Shown here piece after piece: positions 42,303 through 50,924 of a DNA stretch of 64,000 nucleotides. The notes below the pieces were generated by a model that was not told the DNA's origin, ran no database searches, and worked only from the letters and a program-made list of their open reading frames with translations. Each line of letters starts with the position of its first letter. Position 1 is the stretch's first letter. Both the position numbers and the translations under genes were made by a program. This DNA is from Burkholderiaceae bacterium (GTDB lineage: Bacteria > Pseudomonadota > Gammaproteobacteria > Burkholderiales > Burkholderiaceae_C), in NCBI GenBank assembly GCA_018780645.1, contig JADMJJ010000007.1, forward strand, positions 93,274 through 157,273, given 5' to 3'.

Positions 42303-43049
42303 ATGAACCGACTCATTGGCAAGCGCACCCTGATCACCGGCGGCACCAGCGGCATCGGCCTGGAAACCGCCCGCCAATTCCTCGCCGAAGGCGCCCGCGT
42401 GGCCATCACCGGCAGCAACCCGCAAACCATTGAACAAGCCCGCCGCGAGCTGGGCCCGGACGTGCTGATACTGCGCTCCGACGCCGGCGACGTCAGCGCC
42501 CAGGCAGGCCTGGCCCGGGCCGTCAAGGAGGCCTTCGGCGGGCTGGACGCCGTGTTCATCAACGCCGGCGTGGCCGAACTGCGCCCGCTGGCGGACTGGG
42601 ACGAAGCCGCCTTCGACCGCAGCCTGGCCATCAACCTGAAGGGCCCGCTGTTCCTGATGCAGGCGCTACTGCCCATCCTGGCCAACCCGGCCTCGGTGGT
42701 GCTCAACACCTCGATCAACGCGCACATCGGCATGCCCAACTCCAGCGTCTACGCCGCCACCAAGGCCGGCCTCTTGAGCCTGGCGCGCACGCTGTCGGGC
42801 GAGCTGATTGGCCGCGGCATCCGCGTCAATGCGGTCAGCCCGGGCCCGGTGTCGACGCCGCTCTACGGCAAGCTGGGCATGTCGGATGCCGACCTGCAGA
42901 AGACCGCGGCCGCCATCCTGGGCCAGGTGCCGGCCGGCCGCTTCGGCGAACCCAGCGAGATTGCCAAGGCCGTGGTGTTCCTGGCCTCGGACGAGGCGAG
43001 CTTCACCGTCGGCGCCGAGCTGATCATCGACGGCGGCATGGGCTTGTGA
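42303..43049 (+). CDS. SDR family NAD(P)-dependent oxidoreductase
   Basis: 248 residues, a classic short-chain dehydrogenase. The cofactor motif TGGTSGIG is at about 12-19, NAG is near 86, the catalytic Ser is in NTSINA near 139, and Tyr and Lys are in VYAATKAG near 151-155. The C-terminal EPSEIAKAVVFLASDEASF and IDGGMGL are typical. GGAG 8 bases upstream supports the ATG. Probably induced through the LysR regulator; substrate unknown. Confidence 0.93.
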   Translation: MNRLIGKRTLITGGTSGIGLETARQFLAEGARVAITGSNPQTIEQARRELGPDVLILRSDAGDVSAQAGLARAVKEAFGGLDAVFINAGVAELRPLADWDEAAFDRSLAINLKGPLFLMQALLPILANPASVVLNTSINAHIGMPNSSVYAATKAGLLSLARTLSGELIGRGIRVNAVSPGPVSTPLYGKLGMSDADLQKTAAAILGQVPAGRFGEPSEIAKAVVFLASDEASFTVGAELIIDGGMGL

Positions 43050-43061
43050 GCCCGAGACCGC

Positions 43062-43556
43062 TTACCGCGGCTTCTGGAACTCGTTCTCGATCCAGCTCGT
43101 GGCGCTGGTGTTGTTCAGCTTGAAGTTCGGCGCCACGCGAACCCGGGCCAGTTGGGCGCCGTCCTCATCGGCGGCGGCCAGCCAGGCATGGGCATCGTCC
43201 TCGTCGGGCACGATGTCCAGCGTGACCAGGTAGGTCGCGCCGTTGACGCTCAGCTTGAGGTTCTTGTGCAACTGGGCGTGCAGCTGCTGCTCATGGCGGC
43301 GCAGCACCTCGTTGGCGGTCTTGACCCAGGTGTGGAAGGCCGGGGCGCTGAGCGGCTTGGGATTCTTCTTGTCGCGGCCCATGGTCCAGGGCGCGACAAG
43401 CGCGGGCTCGGACTCGCCATGGCGGGTCATGGACACCGCCCAGCCCTCGTCGTCCTCGTTCTTGATCACGCGGGCGGTCCAGACCTCGTCTTGCCACAGC
43501 AGTGCTTCCTGCACGGGTTCGAAGGCTTCGGCGTCGGTATTCAGTTCATCGGTCAA
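43062..43556 (-). CDS. Hypothetical protein, conserved-looking and acidic
   Basis: 164 residues, no signal peptide or membrane helix. It has a run of folded sequence (ALLWQDEVWTARVIKNEDDEGWAVSMT, partly quoted) and charged segments such as DEDDAHAWLAAADEDG. I do not recognise a family or motif. Codon use matches the high-GC neighbours, and it converges on the SDR gene with a 12-base gap, so it is probably a real gene. Confidence 0.6.
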   Translation of the reverse strand: MTDELNTDAEAFEPVQEALLWQDEVWTARVIKNEDDEGWAVSMTRHGESEPALVAPWTMGRDKKNPKPLSAPAFHTWVKTANEVLRRHEQQLHAQLHKNLKLSVNGATYLVTLDIVPDEDDAHAWLAAADEDGAQLARVRVAPNFKLNNTSATSWIENEFQKPR

Positions 43557-43658
43557 GGCGAGGCTTTCGGTGCGGGCTGGGGTGGGGTCGGAGAATCTAC
43601 CATCCGGCAGCTAACATCGGCGCCAACCCATTTCAGCGGCCTTGCCGCCGTCTCTTGC

Positions 43659-44138
43659 ATGCGCGAACTGCCCGGCACCCTGAAGATCATCACCCTCTGG
43701 CTCTTGCTGGGCACCGTCGTCTTCATTGGCTTCAAATGGTGGGAGCGCGAGCAGCAGCGCTCGCGCTTCGTGCTCAACGAGGGCGTGATCGAGATCGCCC
43801 GCGCGCCGGACGGCCACTACCACTGGGCCGGCCGCATCAATGGCGCGCCGGTCGAGTTCCTGATCGACACCGGCGCCAGCGGCACGGCGATTCCGCTGTC
43901 CCTGGCGCGGGAGCTGGGCCTGACGCTCTATGGCCAGGTACACACCAACACCGCCGGTGGCACGGCCACGGGCCAGCTGGCGAGGGTCGATGTGCGGCTG
44001 GACGGCGGCGTCCACGCCGAACGCCTGCAGATACTGGTGCTGCCCGGCCTCAGCGACAAGCCGCTGCTGGGCATGGATGTGCTGTCGCGCCTGAACTGGA
44101 GCCAGAGCAATCAGCTGCTGCGCTTCTCGCCGAAGTAG
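43659..44138 (+). CDS. Retropepsin-like clan AA aspartic protease, membrane-anchored
   Basis: 159 residues. One N-terminal membrane helix (IITLWLLLGTVVFIGF, about 10-25) is followed by a single retropepsin-like domain with FLIDTGASGTAIP (catalytic Asp near 72) and LLGMDVLSRLNW. This fits the TIGR02281 family of bacterial single-domain aspartic proteases, which would act as a dimer on the periplasmic side. The ATG at 43659 is preferred because the anchor starts ten codons in. Confidence 0.85.
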   Translation: MRELPGTLKIITLWLLLGTVVFIGFKWWEREQQRSRFVLNEGVIEIARAPDGHYHWAGRINGAPVEFLIDTGASGTAIPLSLARELGLTLYGQVHTNTAGGTATGQLARVDVRLDGGVHAERLQILVLPGLSDKPLLGMDVLSRLNWSQSNQLLRFSPK

Positions 44139-44147
44139 CCGTTGTCG

Positions 44148-44534
44148 CTATTGCCCCGGCGGCGGCTCCCAGAGCTCGATGCGGTTGCCCTCGGGGTCCA
44201 TCACCCAGCCGAACTTGCCGTACTCGGACTCCTCGACCTTGGCATCGACGTTGCAGCCCTCCTCGCGCAGCAGCGCCACCAGGCCATGCAGATCGGCGAC
44301 GCGGTAGTTCACCATGAAGGGGCTTGTGCTGGGTGCGAAGTACGTACTGTCGGGGTCGAACACGGTCCAGATCGTCACGCCCTCGCCCTTGGGGTTGTCG
44401 GGCCCGGCCCAGGGAAAGGCCATGCCGCCCCAGGTTTCCACGGCCATCCCCAGGTGCTTTTGATACCAGGCGCGCAGGGCCACGGGGTCCTTGGCCTTGA
44501 AGAAGATGCCGCCAATGCCGGTGACGCGTTTCAT
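44148..44534 (-). CDS. VOC family protein
   Basis: 128 residues, one VOC unit. The pattern FFKAKDPVALRAWYQKHLGM is followed by PFMVNYRVADLHGLVALL and the MDPEGNRIELWEPP end. Metal ligands would be in the first and last segments. It converges with the aspartic protease gene, 9 bases apart. Confidence 0.85.
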   Translation of the reverse strand: MKRVTGIGGIFFKAKDPVALRAWYQKHLGMAVETWGGMAFPWAGPDNPKGEGVTIWTVFDPDSTYFAPSTSPFMVNYRVADLHGLVALLREEGCNVDAKVEESEYGKFGWVMDPEGNRIELWEPPPGQ

Positions 44535-44598
44535 GACGACTCCTCAGCCGCGAAGGTGCGGTGCGCTGTTTGTAGGGTATGGGCCAGGTGGCGTCAAC

Positions 44599-45027
44599 TC
44601 AGGCGCCGCCCGGTGGATGGCGAGCGCTGATCTCCCGCACCGACTGCTCGATCAACTCGCCCAGCACCTCCAGATCGATATCGGCCAGCCGTTTCAGATA
44701 GAGGCAGCACTTCGCCACCCTGTGCTTGCCCAGGCGCGCCAGCAGGTGCTGATAGACATCGAAGCCCGGCGTGATGTACAGCGTCAGGTCCGACTTGCGC
44801 GAGGCGAATCCGATCAGGGCGGCATCACCCTCGTGACCACTGGCGTAGCGGTAGTGGTAGCTGCCGAAACCGACGATGCTGCTGCCCCACATGCGCGGCT
44901 CGCTGCCGGTGGCGCGGCTCATCAGTTCGATCAACGTCAGGCAGTCCGCGCGCCGGGCGGCATCAGGGATGGCGTCGACATAGGCCTTGACGCTGGTCTC
45001 GGTGGGTTTGGTTTTCTGCTCGACCAT
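44599..45027 (-). CDS. DUF1801 domain protein
   Basis: 142 residues. The DUF1801 signature is present in SVKAYVDAIPDAARRADCL, EPRMWGSSIVGFGSYHYRY and RKSDLTLYI, then CCLYLKRLADIDLEVLGELI. It is a different subtype from the gene at 18462. It starts 3 bases after the GNAT gene stop. Confidence 0.83.
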   Translation of the reverse strand: MVEQKTKPTETSVKAYVDAIPDAARRADCLTLIELMSRATGSEPRMWGSSIVGFGSYHYRYASGHEGDAALIGFASRKSDLTLYITPGFDVYQHLLARLGKHRVAKCCLYLKRLADIDLEVLGELIEQSVREISARHPPGGA

Positions 45028-45030
45028 GGT

Positions 45031-45618
45031 TCAAGCCCCATTGCCATTCTGCTCAATCTGCGGGCCCATGGCGATCCGGTAGCGCAGCCCCGGCGAGCTG
45101 CCGAATGACTCGGGTTTGATGAAGCGCTCGTGGAGCACGCCACCATTGGCCTCGATAACGCGCTGCGAAGCGAGGTTGTCGGGGTCGGTCGTGATCTCGA
45201 CGTAGCGTAGCCCCAAGGCCTGGGCCTCTGGCAGGATCTGGCTCAGTGCCTGCGTGGCATAGCCGAGCCTTCGCTTCCAGGGCACGATCGCGTAGCCGAT
45301 ATGACCCAGGCAATACGGTGGCAGGGCCTCCGTTCCCGGCTGCCAGCGCAGGCCGATCACGCCGCAGAACTCCCCATCCCAAAGCCAGCGGCGAAGGCCG
45401 GGCAGGCGTGCCACCTGGCTGCCATCGGGCAGGGTGACCGGCTCGCCGCGTGCCTCGCGGTCAATCTGGCTGGCCAGGAACGCGCCGGCATCGTCCGCAA
45501 TCTTCTTCAGCTCTTCCTGAGCCACAAGGGCCGCACGCGCACTGTCCGCGGACCAGCCGCGTTCCAGTGTCTGCACGTAGGAGGCCAGGTGTTCAAGCGA
45601 GGGGGTGACGAGTTGCAT
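45031..45618 (-). CDS. GNAT family N-acetyltransferase
   Basis: 195 residues. The acetyl-CoA loop is in IGYAIVPWKRRLGYATQAL (about 118-136), with YVEITTDPDNLASQRVIEANGG following, the usual GNAT beta-alpha units. Substrate not predictable. The start at 45618 is where similarity begins; the frame continues 15 codons upstream without support. Confidence 0.88.
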   Translation of the reverse strand: MQLVTPSLEHLASYVQTLERGWSADSARAALVAQEELKKIADDAGAFLASQIDREARGEPVTLPDGSQVARLPGLRRWLWDGEFCGVIGLRWQPGTEALPPYCLGHIGYAIVPWKRRLGYATQALSQILPEAQALGLRYVEITTDPDNLASQRVIEANGGVLHERFIKPESFGSSPGLRYRIAMGPQIEQNGNGA

Positions 45619-45631
45619 GGCCAGACCTGTC

Positions 45632-46105
45632 TTACGTCGAACGAGGATGTGACTGAGCAGCATAGCGGGCCTTGAGCCGCCGGTGCCGGTGGCGATAGAC
45701 CAGCAGGTAGATAGGTTTCAGTTGCAGGGTCATCAACGGTAGTCGCGGAGCAAAGGTCACCCGGTCGGTCAGAAGACAGCCTTTGCCGGTCGGTTCGACG
45801 AAGCGCTCATGCCGCCAGGCGCTGTTCATCCAGGACGACGAGATTTCCACAAACCCGGAATCGGGCTTGAATGAGAACGAGCCGAACGCATGCCGGTCAA
45901 TCGGCACCCATCCCAGCAGCATGATCCAGCTCTTGAAGAGTGCCTGCCCACCGGGCCAGTCCCTCAGCCGGAGCTCGCGCCAGGCGCTGGGGGCCGACAT
46001 CTGGATCCAGGGGCCCAACTCGTGGTTGACGGTCTCGAAGGACTGTTGGGCCCAGAAGGCCTGAGCCGAGATGTTCAGGGCGCTGCTGAGAGTGAAGTTG
46101 GGCAT
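45632..46105 (-). CDS. SRPBCC-like hypothetical protein
   Basis: 157 residues, no signal peptide. Segments such as FWAQQSFETVNHELGPWIQM, GSFSFKPDSGFVEISSSWMN and HERFVEPTGKGCLLTDRVTF suggest a START/SRPBCC ligand-binding fold. The C-terminal YRHRHRRLKARYA is basic. Family assignment is tentative. Confidence 0.6.
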   Translation of the reverse strand: MPNFTLSSALNISAQAFWAQQSFETVNHELGPWIQMSAPSAWRELRLRDWPGGQALFKSWIMLLGWVPIDRHAFGSFSFKPDSGFVEISSSWMNSAWRHERFVEPTGKGCLLTDRVTFAPRLPLMTLQLKPIYLLVYRHRHRRLKARYAAQSHPRST

Positions 46106-46117
46106 GGCAGGCCTGGA

Positions 46118-46618
46118 TCAGGTGGCGCTCAGTGAGCGCTTCGCGCCGGGCAGGTGCTGGTAGGCGGCAAGCAGAGTGCTGAAGAACAAGGCATAGATCA
46201 CGAAATCGATCAGCACGGCGTGACTGCGGTTCTCCCAGAGCTGGCGAGTGAAGCCTGCGCCGGCCAGCCTGGTCAGGTCGAACAGCAGGGAGAAGCTGGC
46301 CAGGTAGGTGCCGATCGGAAACAGCAGCACGGCGTAGGCAAACCAGCGAGGGTAGGGCAGCTTGCGCAACAGCATGCCGACTATCAAGCCCAGGCCTATC
46401 GATCCGGGTGCCGCCTTGACGATGGTGATCAGCGCAAGCGCAAGGAGACCGGTTGCCTCACCCCCTATCCAGGCTGACAGCGGCTTGGTTGAGCGAATGA
46501 TGGCGATCAGGGTTTCGGTGTAGAACCAGTTCACTTGATGGTACGAGACCCAGAGCATGTAGCCGGTGAGGGCCCCGGCCGTTGCGCATGCCATGCGCTT
46601 GGCAAGCGCAAACATCAT
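46118..46618 (-). CDS. Small integral membrane protein
   Basis: 166 residues, four or five hydrophobic helices (for example GALTGYMLWVSYHQVNW, GLLALALITIVKA, AVLLFPIGTYLASFSLLF and AVLIDFVIYALFFSTLL). No family recognised. The ATG at 46618 overlaps the stop of the upstream methyltransferase-like gene in ATGA (46615-46618), showing coupling. A start 15 codons earlier lacks support. Confidence 0.6.
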   Translation of the reverse strand: MMFALAKRMACATAGALTGYMLWVSYHQVNWFYTETLIAIIRSTKPLSAWIGGEATGLLALALITIVKAAPGSIGLGLIVGMLLRKLPYPRWFAYAVLLFPIGTYLASFSLLFDLTRLAGAGFTRQLWENRSHAVLIDFVIYALFFSTLLAAYQHLPGAKRSLSAT

Positions 46619-47451
46619 GGCGCGGGCTCGGCCGATGACAGCCACCAACCGGCGCCCACGCACCAGGCGCTTGCGTCGGGTGTGCCGTCACGCCGGAGCG
46701 AGCGCACGGCCTTCAGCGACTGGCGCTCCAGCGCGGCGAACAGGGACGCCGATGCGGCGTCGTCGCGCGCACCAAGGCAGGGTATGAAAGCCGCACGCAT
46801 CGTCGCCTCGGCGCCATAGGTCTGCGCACCCAGGCGGGTGATCTTGAGCATGCAGCCCATGCCCTGGTGGGGCGTGAGCGGAAAGATCAGCCGTCCGCCA
46901 ACGTTCAGTGCGTCCAGCCAGGCGGCCAGCGGATGGGTTGCACCTGCATTGACGTAGATGACATCGCTGGGCGGCAGCGGGCGATCGGTGGCCGATGCGG
47001 CGATCACCTCGGCAGTCGGCCAGTCGCGCAGATGGGTTCGCGCCCGCGCGGCCAGGTCGGTCTCGATCTCGTAGGCATGGACCCTGCCCTGCGTGCCCAC
47101 CAGTTCGGCCAGCACCGCCGTGTAGTAGCCGGTGCCAGCGCCGATGTGCACCACTGTCTCGCCCAGCGCTGGCGCCACGGCCGCCAGGCAGCGGGCATGC
47201 AGGGTCGGTTGGCCGTTGTTGATGCCGCGCTCGGTGGCCAGGCCGATAAGCACATCCTGGTAGAGCAGGCGCGGGTCGTCCGACAGGGTAGGCAGATAGC
47301 CCGAGCCGACGAACACGGGCCACGGCCCCGGACCGACGAAATGCTCGCGCGGCACCGCGTTGAATGCGGCGATCAGCCGTGCATCGGACGAGCCGGCGCT
47401 CTTCACGATGAACTCGGCATAGAACTGGCGATGGGCTTCGAGGGTGCTCAC
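46615..47451 (-). CDS. Protein-L-isoaspartate O-methyltransferase-like protein
   Basis: 278 residues. SAM motif I is in VVHIGAGTGYYTAVLAELVG (near 98-117). PREHFVGPGPWP and the NNGQPTLHARCLAA segment resemble PCMT, which repairs isoaspartyl residues. It is longer than normal Pcm (about 210), with a C-terminal extension from about 200. Its ATG overlaps the stop of the upstream broken methyltransferase in ATGA (47448-47451). Confidence 0.8.
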   Translation of the reverse strand: MSTLEAHRQFYAEFIVKSAGSSDARLIAAFNAVPREHFVGPGPWPVFVGSGYLPTLSDDPRLLYQDVLIGLATERGINNGQPTLHARCLAAVAPALGETVVHIGAGTGYYTAVLAELVGTQGRVHAYEIETDLAARARTHLRDWPTAEVIAASATDRPLPPSDVIYVNAGATHPLAAWLDALNVGGRLIFPLTPHQGMGCMLKITRLGAQTYGAEATMRAAFIPCLGARDDAASASLFAALERQSLKAVRSLRRDGTPDASAWCVGAGWWLSSAEPAP

Positions 47452-47937
47452 GGTGTCAGCTTGCTTGCGGTCATGAAGAGAAGCAGCGGGATGCGGTGGC
47501 GGCGCAAAAAATCATCTTCGCTCGCAAAATGCTGACGCACGGGCCGAGACTCGCGCAGCGCTTCGATCCTGAAGCCGCAGCACTGCAGCGCATGGAAATG
47601 ATCCTCGATCGTGCGGTGGTATTTGATGACACTGGCGCCCATCCAGTCGTTGACGCGCCGGCCTGTGTTGAAGTAATCGTCAACCAGCCAGTCGGATCAT
47701 GTTTTGGGAGCCATCAACCCCAAGATAGGACGAGGCCCCGGCGGCCAGCAGCTCTTTGCCGAAAGCGGCATCGCCGCAGCCCAGGTCAAGGAAGTCATGA
47801 GCTTGAACCTCGCCCAGCAACTCCAAAATCACCGGGCGCTCCAGCGTGTCGTTGGGGCTCGCCGCCCGCTGACGCCGCTTCTGGTAGACGTCGAATACGC
47901 CGTCGTTGTCGTAGAACTGGGGGCCTTGGTAGCTCAC
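47448..47937 (-). pseudogene. Class I SAM-dependent methyltransferase, internally deleted
   Basis: The N-terminal part (from a GTG at 47937) has a methyltransferase start with YDNDGVFDVYQKRRQ and SAM motif DLGCGDAAFGKELL, then GVDGSQNM, and stops at 47680. A second frame, read from about 47690 with DWLVDDYFNTGRRVNDWMGA, continues to 47448 with GASVIKYHRTIEDHFHAL and LRESRPVRQHFA. Together these are the two ends of one family member of about 240 residues. The middle, roughly 100 residues, is missing and the frame is shifted. The deletion point is near 47685-47695. Confidence 0.75.
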
Positions 47938-47994
47938 GGCGTCTCCTGTTTGGTGAATCAGGTTCGCTGCGCATCGGGGCAGGCCCGCTCCAGC

Positions 47995-48588
47995 TCAGCA
48001 GGGCTCGACTCTAGCCTGTGGCCAATGCTCGGCATAACGCTTTTGCGCCACGCGTTGGCGATAGGTCGCTATGCTGACGCGTGCCGGATTGCGGCGCACC
48101 ACCATGCCGAACAAATCACCCAGGCCGTGCGGGGCGATGACCCTCAGCGCGCCGTCAGGTTCAAGCGACAGACCCACGGCAGTGGCGTACTCGGGCCAGG
48201 AGGCGACAGCGTCTTCGAGCGACAGCAGGGGCGGGACCGCATGACCAAAGTGCGCCTCGAACCAGAGATGGACGCCGGCTTGATTGGTGACCTCCCATGG
48301 CACGGCGGGCTGCAAGGACTGTAGCTTTGACTGCAGGTCGCGGTCCCGCTGCGGCAAGAGGTCGCCTGCATCGAAATAGGCGACATCCACATCAGCGAGT
48401 CGCGACGGCGAGGTCTTATGGTGCAAAGCGTCCCAAACGAGATTGCGCACAGCGCCTGCGCCAATGCACCAATCGGGCAAGGCCAGCGAGCGCACGGCGT
48501 GAAGTGCATCCATGAACCAGGGACTGTTGCGGGCGACCTCGACAAGTCGCTGCTGCAGCTCGGCTGCCGACGCGCTCCGTGTACTCAT
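47995..48588 (-). CDS. Nucleotidyltransferase-like family protein (NTP_transf_6)
   Basis: 197 residues. The GAGAVRNLVWDALH segment near residue 42 and the Asp pair in RLADVDVAYFDAGDL near 63 form the nucleotidyltransferase core. LSLEDAVASWPEYATAVGLSL and ARVSIATYRQRVAQKRY are typical of the family, which is uncharacterised. The start at 48588 precedes the homologous part; the frame extends upstream without support. Confidence 0.82.
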   Translation of the reverse strand: MSTRSASAAELQQRLVEVARNSPWFMDALHAVRSLALPDWCIGAGAVRNLVWDALHHKTSPSRLADVDVAYFDAGDLLPQRDRDLQSKLQSLQPAVPWEVTNQAGVHLWFEAHFGHAVPPLLSLEDAVASWPEYATAVGLSLEPDGALRVIAPHGLGDLFGMVVRRNPARVSIATYRQRVAQKRYAEHWPQARVEPC

Positions 48589-48756
48589 CGAATGGTCTTG
48601 CCCTGGATGCGAGGTGCATCTGTCTTGGTTGCGGTGATCATCATGACGGCCCAAGTGTATGGGCAAGATCATGCTGCGCGAGCCGGTGTTTGCGAGGACT
48701 TGTCTGCATCCCGATGATGCACAGTTGGTTGACCGCACGGCCGGGGCAACCTGCCT

Positions 48757-49311
48757 TCAGGCGCTTGTATGGGTCATCGAGGAAGCCTCGTCGCCGAACA
48801 GCCTGTCCAGGTCTGGCCAGGAGAATCTCAGGCTGGGCAAGCAAACCTCGGTCGATGGATGCCAGGCCGCTGCCGGTTCCGCAAGGCCTCCAAGTCTCAA
48901 GTAAAACGCCACGGCCGGCAGGTTCTGCTCGACGACCGACAGGGCCAGGCTGGCATCCGGGTAGGCGCTTGCGCACCACCGTGCGGCGCAGGACATCAGC
49001 TTGCGTCCAAGGCCCCGGCGAAGCGCTCCAGGGGCCACGTAGATGTGTTCGATATAGCAGCCGCCTTCAACCGGAGCCGCGCGAAACGCGCAGACCACGC
49101 CGAGGCAGTTGCCGCCCTCGCCGGCCACGGCGAGCAGCTGGTTCTCGGTTTGCTGCGCGAAGCGCTGCGCCCAGAATGCCTGCTTGTCTTGCTCCAACTG
49201 CGGCCCGAGAAGTGATGCTGGCAGCAGGTTTCGGTAGGCGAGCCTCCAGCCGGCCAGCTGCAAGGCGACAAAGTGCTGTAGGTCTGAGGCTGATGCCCTA
49301 CGGATCTGCAT
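48757..49311 (-). CDS. GNAT family N-acetyltransferase
   Basis: 184 residues. The acetyl-CoA loop is in YVAPGALRRGLGRKLMSCAA (about 92-111), with ALSVVEQNLPAVAFYLRLGG following. The N-terminal DLQHFVALQLAGWRLAYRNLLP is the usual GNAT start. It is unrelated at gene level to the GNAT at 45031. Substrate unknown. Confidence 0.87.
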   Translation of the reverse strand: MQIRRASASDLQHFVALQLAGWRLAYRNLLPASLLGPQLEQDKQAFWAQRFAQQTENQLLAVAGEGGNCLGVVCAFRAAPVEGGCYIEHIYVAPGALRRGLGRKLMSCAARWCASAYPDASLALSVVEQNLPAVAFYLRLGGLAEPAAAWHPSTEVCLPSLRFSWPDLDRLFGDEASSMTHTSA

Positions 49312-49344
49312 GGGACGCTTGATGATTGAGGTCGGTGACGCCGC

Positions 49345-49563
49345 TCAATCGCCGCGCTCGACCATCAGCTTGATCTTCTCCGCCTTCTCGAAGTGGTCGA
49401 GACCATGCGTCTGTATCCACCACTGAGCGGCCTCCATCAGCAGCGGTGGGTCGTCATTGCGGTTGGCGAAGAAGGCGTAGAACGACAGGCCGACGCCGGG
49501 GCCGTTCTTCGCGATCTTGGTGTTGCAGACCGCGATGATCTTGGCTCTGAGACTGGCCCTCAT
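49345..49563 (-). CDS. Small conserved protein, probably DUF6500
   Basis: 72 residues. The sequence with IIAVCNTKIAKNGPGVGLSF, YAFFANRNDDPPLLMEAAQWW and HGLDHFEKAEKIK matches my memory of the DUF6500 family; function unknown. Its ATG overlaps the stop of the upstream MBL gene in ATGA (49560-49563). Confidence 0.65.
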   Translation of the reverse strand: MRASLRAKIIAVCNTKIAKNGPGVGLSFYAFFANRNDDPPLLMEAAQWWIQTHGLDHFEKAEKIKLMVERGD

Positions 49564-50924
49564 CCGATGTCCACCGTCTCGCCATGCTGAGGCACGCGCA
49601 CCTTCCAGCCCAGCTCGTCCTGGATGCGGCAGCGCAAAGCGTCGCTGGCCTCGGGTTCGCCGTGCACGACATAGACCTGGGACGGGGCGCGGCGGAAGCC
49701 GCGCATCCAGGCCATCAGGCCATCGGCGTCGGCGTGGCCGGAGAAGCCTTCGAGGTGGCTGACCTCGGCGTTGACGGTGACGAACTCGCCCAGGATCTTG
49801 ACCTCGCGTGCGCCGGCGATCAGCTTGGCGCCCCGCGTGCCGCCGACCTGGAAGCCGGGGAAGCAGATGTGATGACGGGCATCGGGCGCCAGCGTCTGCA
49901 GGTAGTTCAGTACCCGGCCGCCGGTGGCCATGCCGCTGGCCGAGACGACAATGGCACTGTGGCGCGCGACCAGCCTGGCGGTCTTCAGCGAGTCGGCCGA
50001 CTTGCTGATGGTCTTGACACCATCGCTCAGGTTGGCGATCTCGGCCGCGGACACGCGCAGCAGCTTGCGGTGCTTCAGCGTGATCTCGGTGGCCTCGGTG
50101 GCCATCGGGCTGTCGAGGTAGATCGGCACGTCCCAGGGCAGTTCACCGGACTGGCGCAGCCGCTGCAGCACCAGCAGCAGGGCCTGGGCACGGCCGACGG
50201 CAAAGCTGGGCAGCAAGACCGTGCCCCCGCGTTTCAATGTGTTGCGGATGACCTGGCCCAGGCGCTGCTCCACATCCTCGGCCGGGTGCAGACGGTTGCC
50301 GTAGGTCGACTCGATCAGCAGCACATCGGCTTCGAGCACCTGCTGCGGCGCCGGCATCAGCAGGTCGTTGCTGCGGCCCAGATCGCCGGAGAACACCACC
50401 GTCCTGCCGCCCGCCTGCACCGAGATCGCCGAGGCGCCCAGCAGATGGCCGACCGGCGTGAAGCGGATCTCGGCGCCGCCCAGGCGCAGATGGCCGTCGC
50501 GGGGCACGCCGACGAAGTGGGTCAGCGCCTTCTTGGTGTTGGCCGCGGTGTACAGCGGCAGGGCCTTGTCGTGCCGCGAGGTGCCGTAGCGATTGGCGCG
50601 GCGCGCGTCCTCCTCCTGCAGATGGGCGCTGTCGGTCAGCAGCACCTCGCACAGGTCGCGGGTTGCGCCGGTGGAGAAGATCTGGCCCTTGAAGCCCTGG
50701 GCGACCAGGGCCGGGATGTAGCCGCTGTGATCCAGATGGGCATGCGACAGCAGCACCGCGTCGATGGTGTGGGGCGCCACGCCGAACGGCGCCCAGTTGC
50801 GCTCGCGTAGCACCTTGTAGCCCTGGAACATGCCGCAGTCCAGCAACAGCCGGCGCTCGCCGGTGTCCAGCAGGTGGCGTGATCCGGTCACGCTGTCCGC
50901 CGCGCCGAGAAAGCTAAGTTTCAT
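49560..50924 (-). CDS. MBL-fold, beta-CASP RNA-specificity metallo-hydrolase
   Basis: 454 residues. The metal motif HAHLDH is at 61-66, with GHLLGASAISV and FSGDLGRSNDLL giving the other metallo-beta-lactamase ligands. The beta-CASP region has LIESTYGNRLH and VLLPSFAVGRAQALL, and the RMMBL end has VSHLEGFSGHADADGL. This fits CPSF-like ribonucleases. In operon with the NAD-binding protein gene upstream (ATGA at 50921-50924). Confidence 0.92.
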   Translation of the reverse strand: MKLSFLGAADSVTGSRHLLDTGERRLLLDCGMFQGYKVLRERNWAPFGVAPHTIDAVLLSHAHLDHSGYIPALVAQGFKGQIFSTGATRDLCEVLLTDSAHLQEEDARRANRYGTSRHDKALPLYTAANTKKALTHFVGVPRDGHLRLGGAEIRFTPVGHLLGASAISVQAGGRTVVFSGDLGRSNDLLMPAPQQVLEADVLLIESTYGNRLHPAEDVEQRLGQVIRNTLKRGGTVLLPSFAVGRAQALLLVLQRLRQSGELPWDVPIYLDSPMATEATEITLKHRKLLRVSAAEIANLSDGVKTISKSADSLKTARLVARHSAIVVSASGMATGGRVLNYLQTLAPDARHHICFPGFQVGGTRGAKLIAGAREVKILGEFVTVNAEVSHLEGFSGHADADGLMAWMRGFRRAPSQVYVVHGEPEASDALRCRIQDELGWKVRVPQHGETVDIG

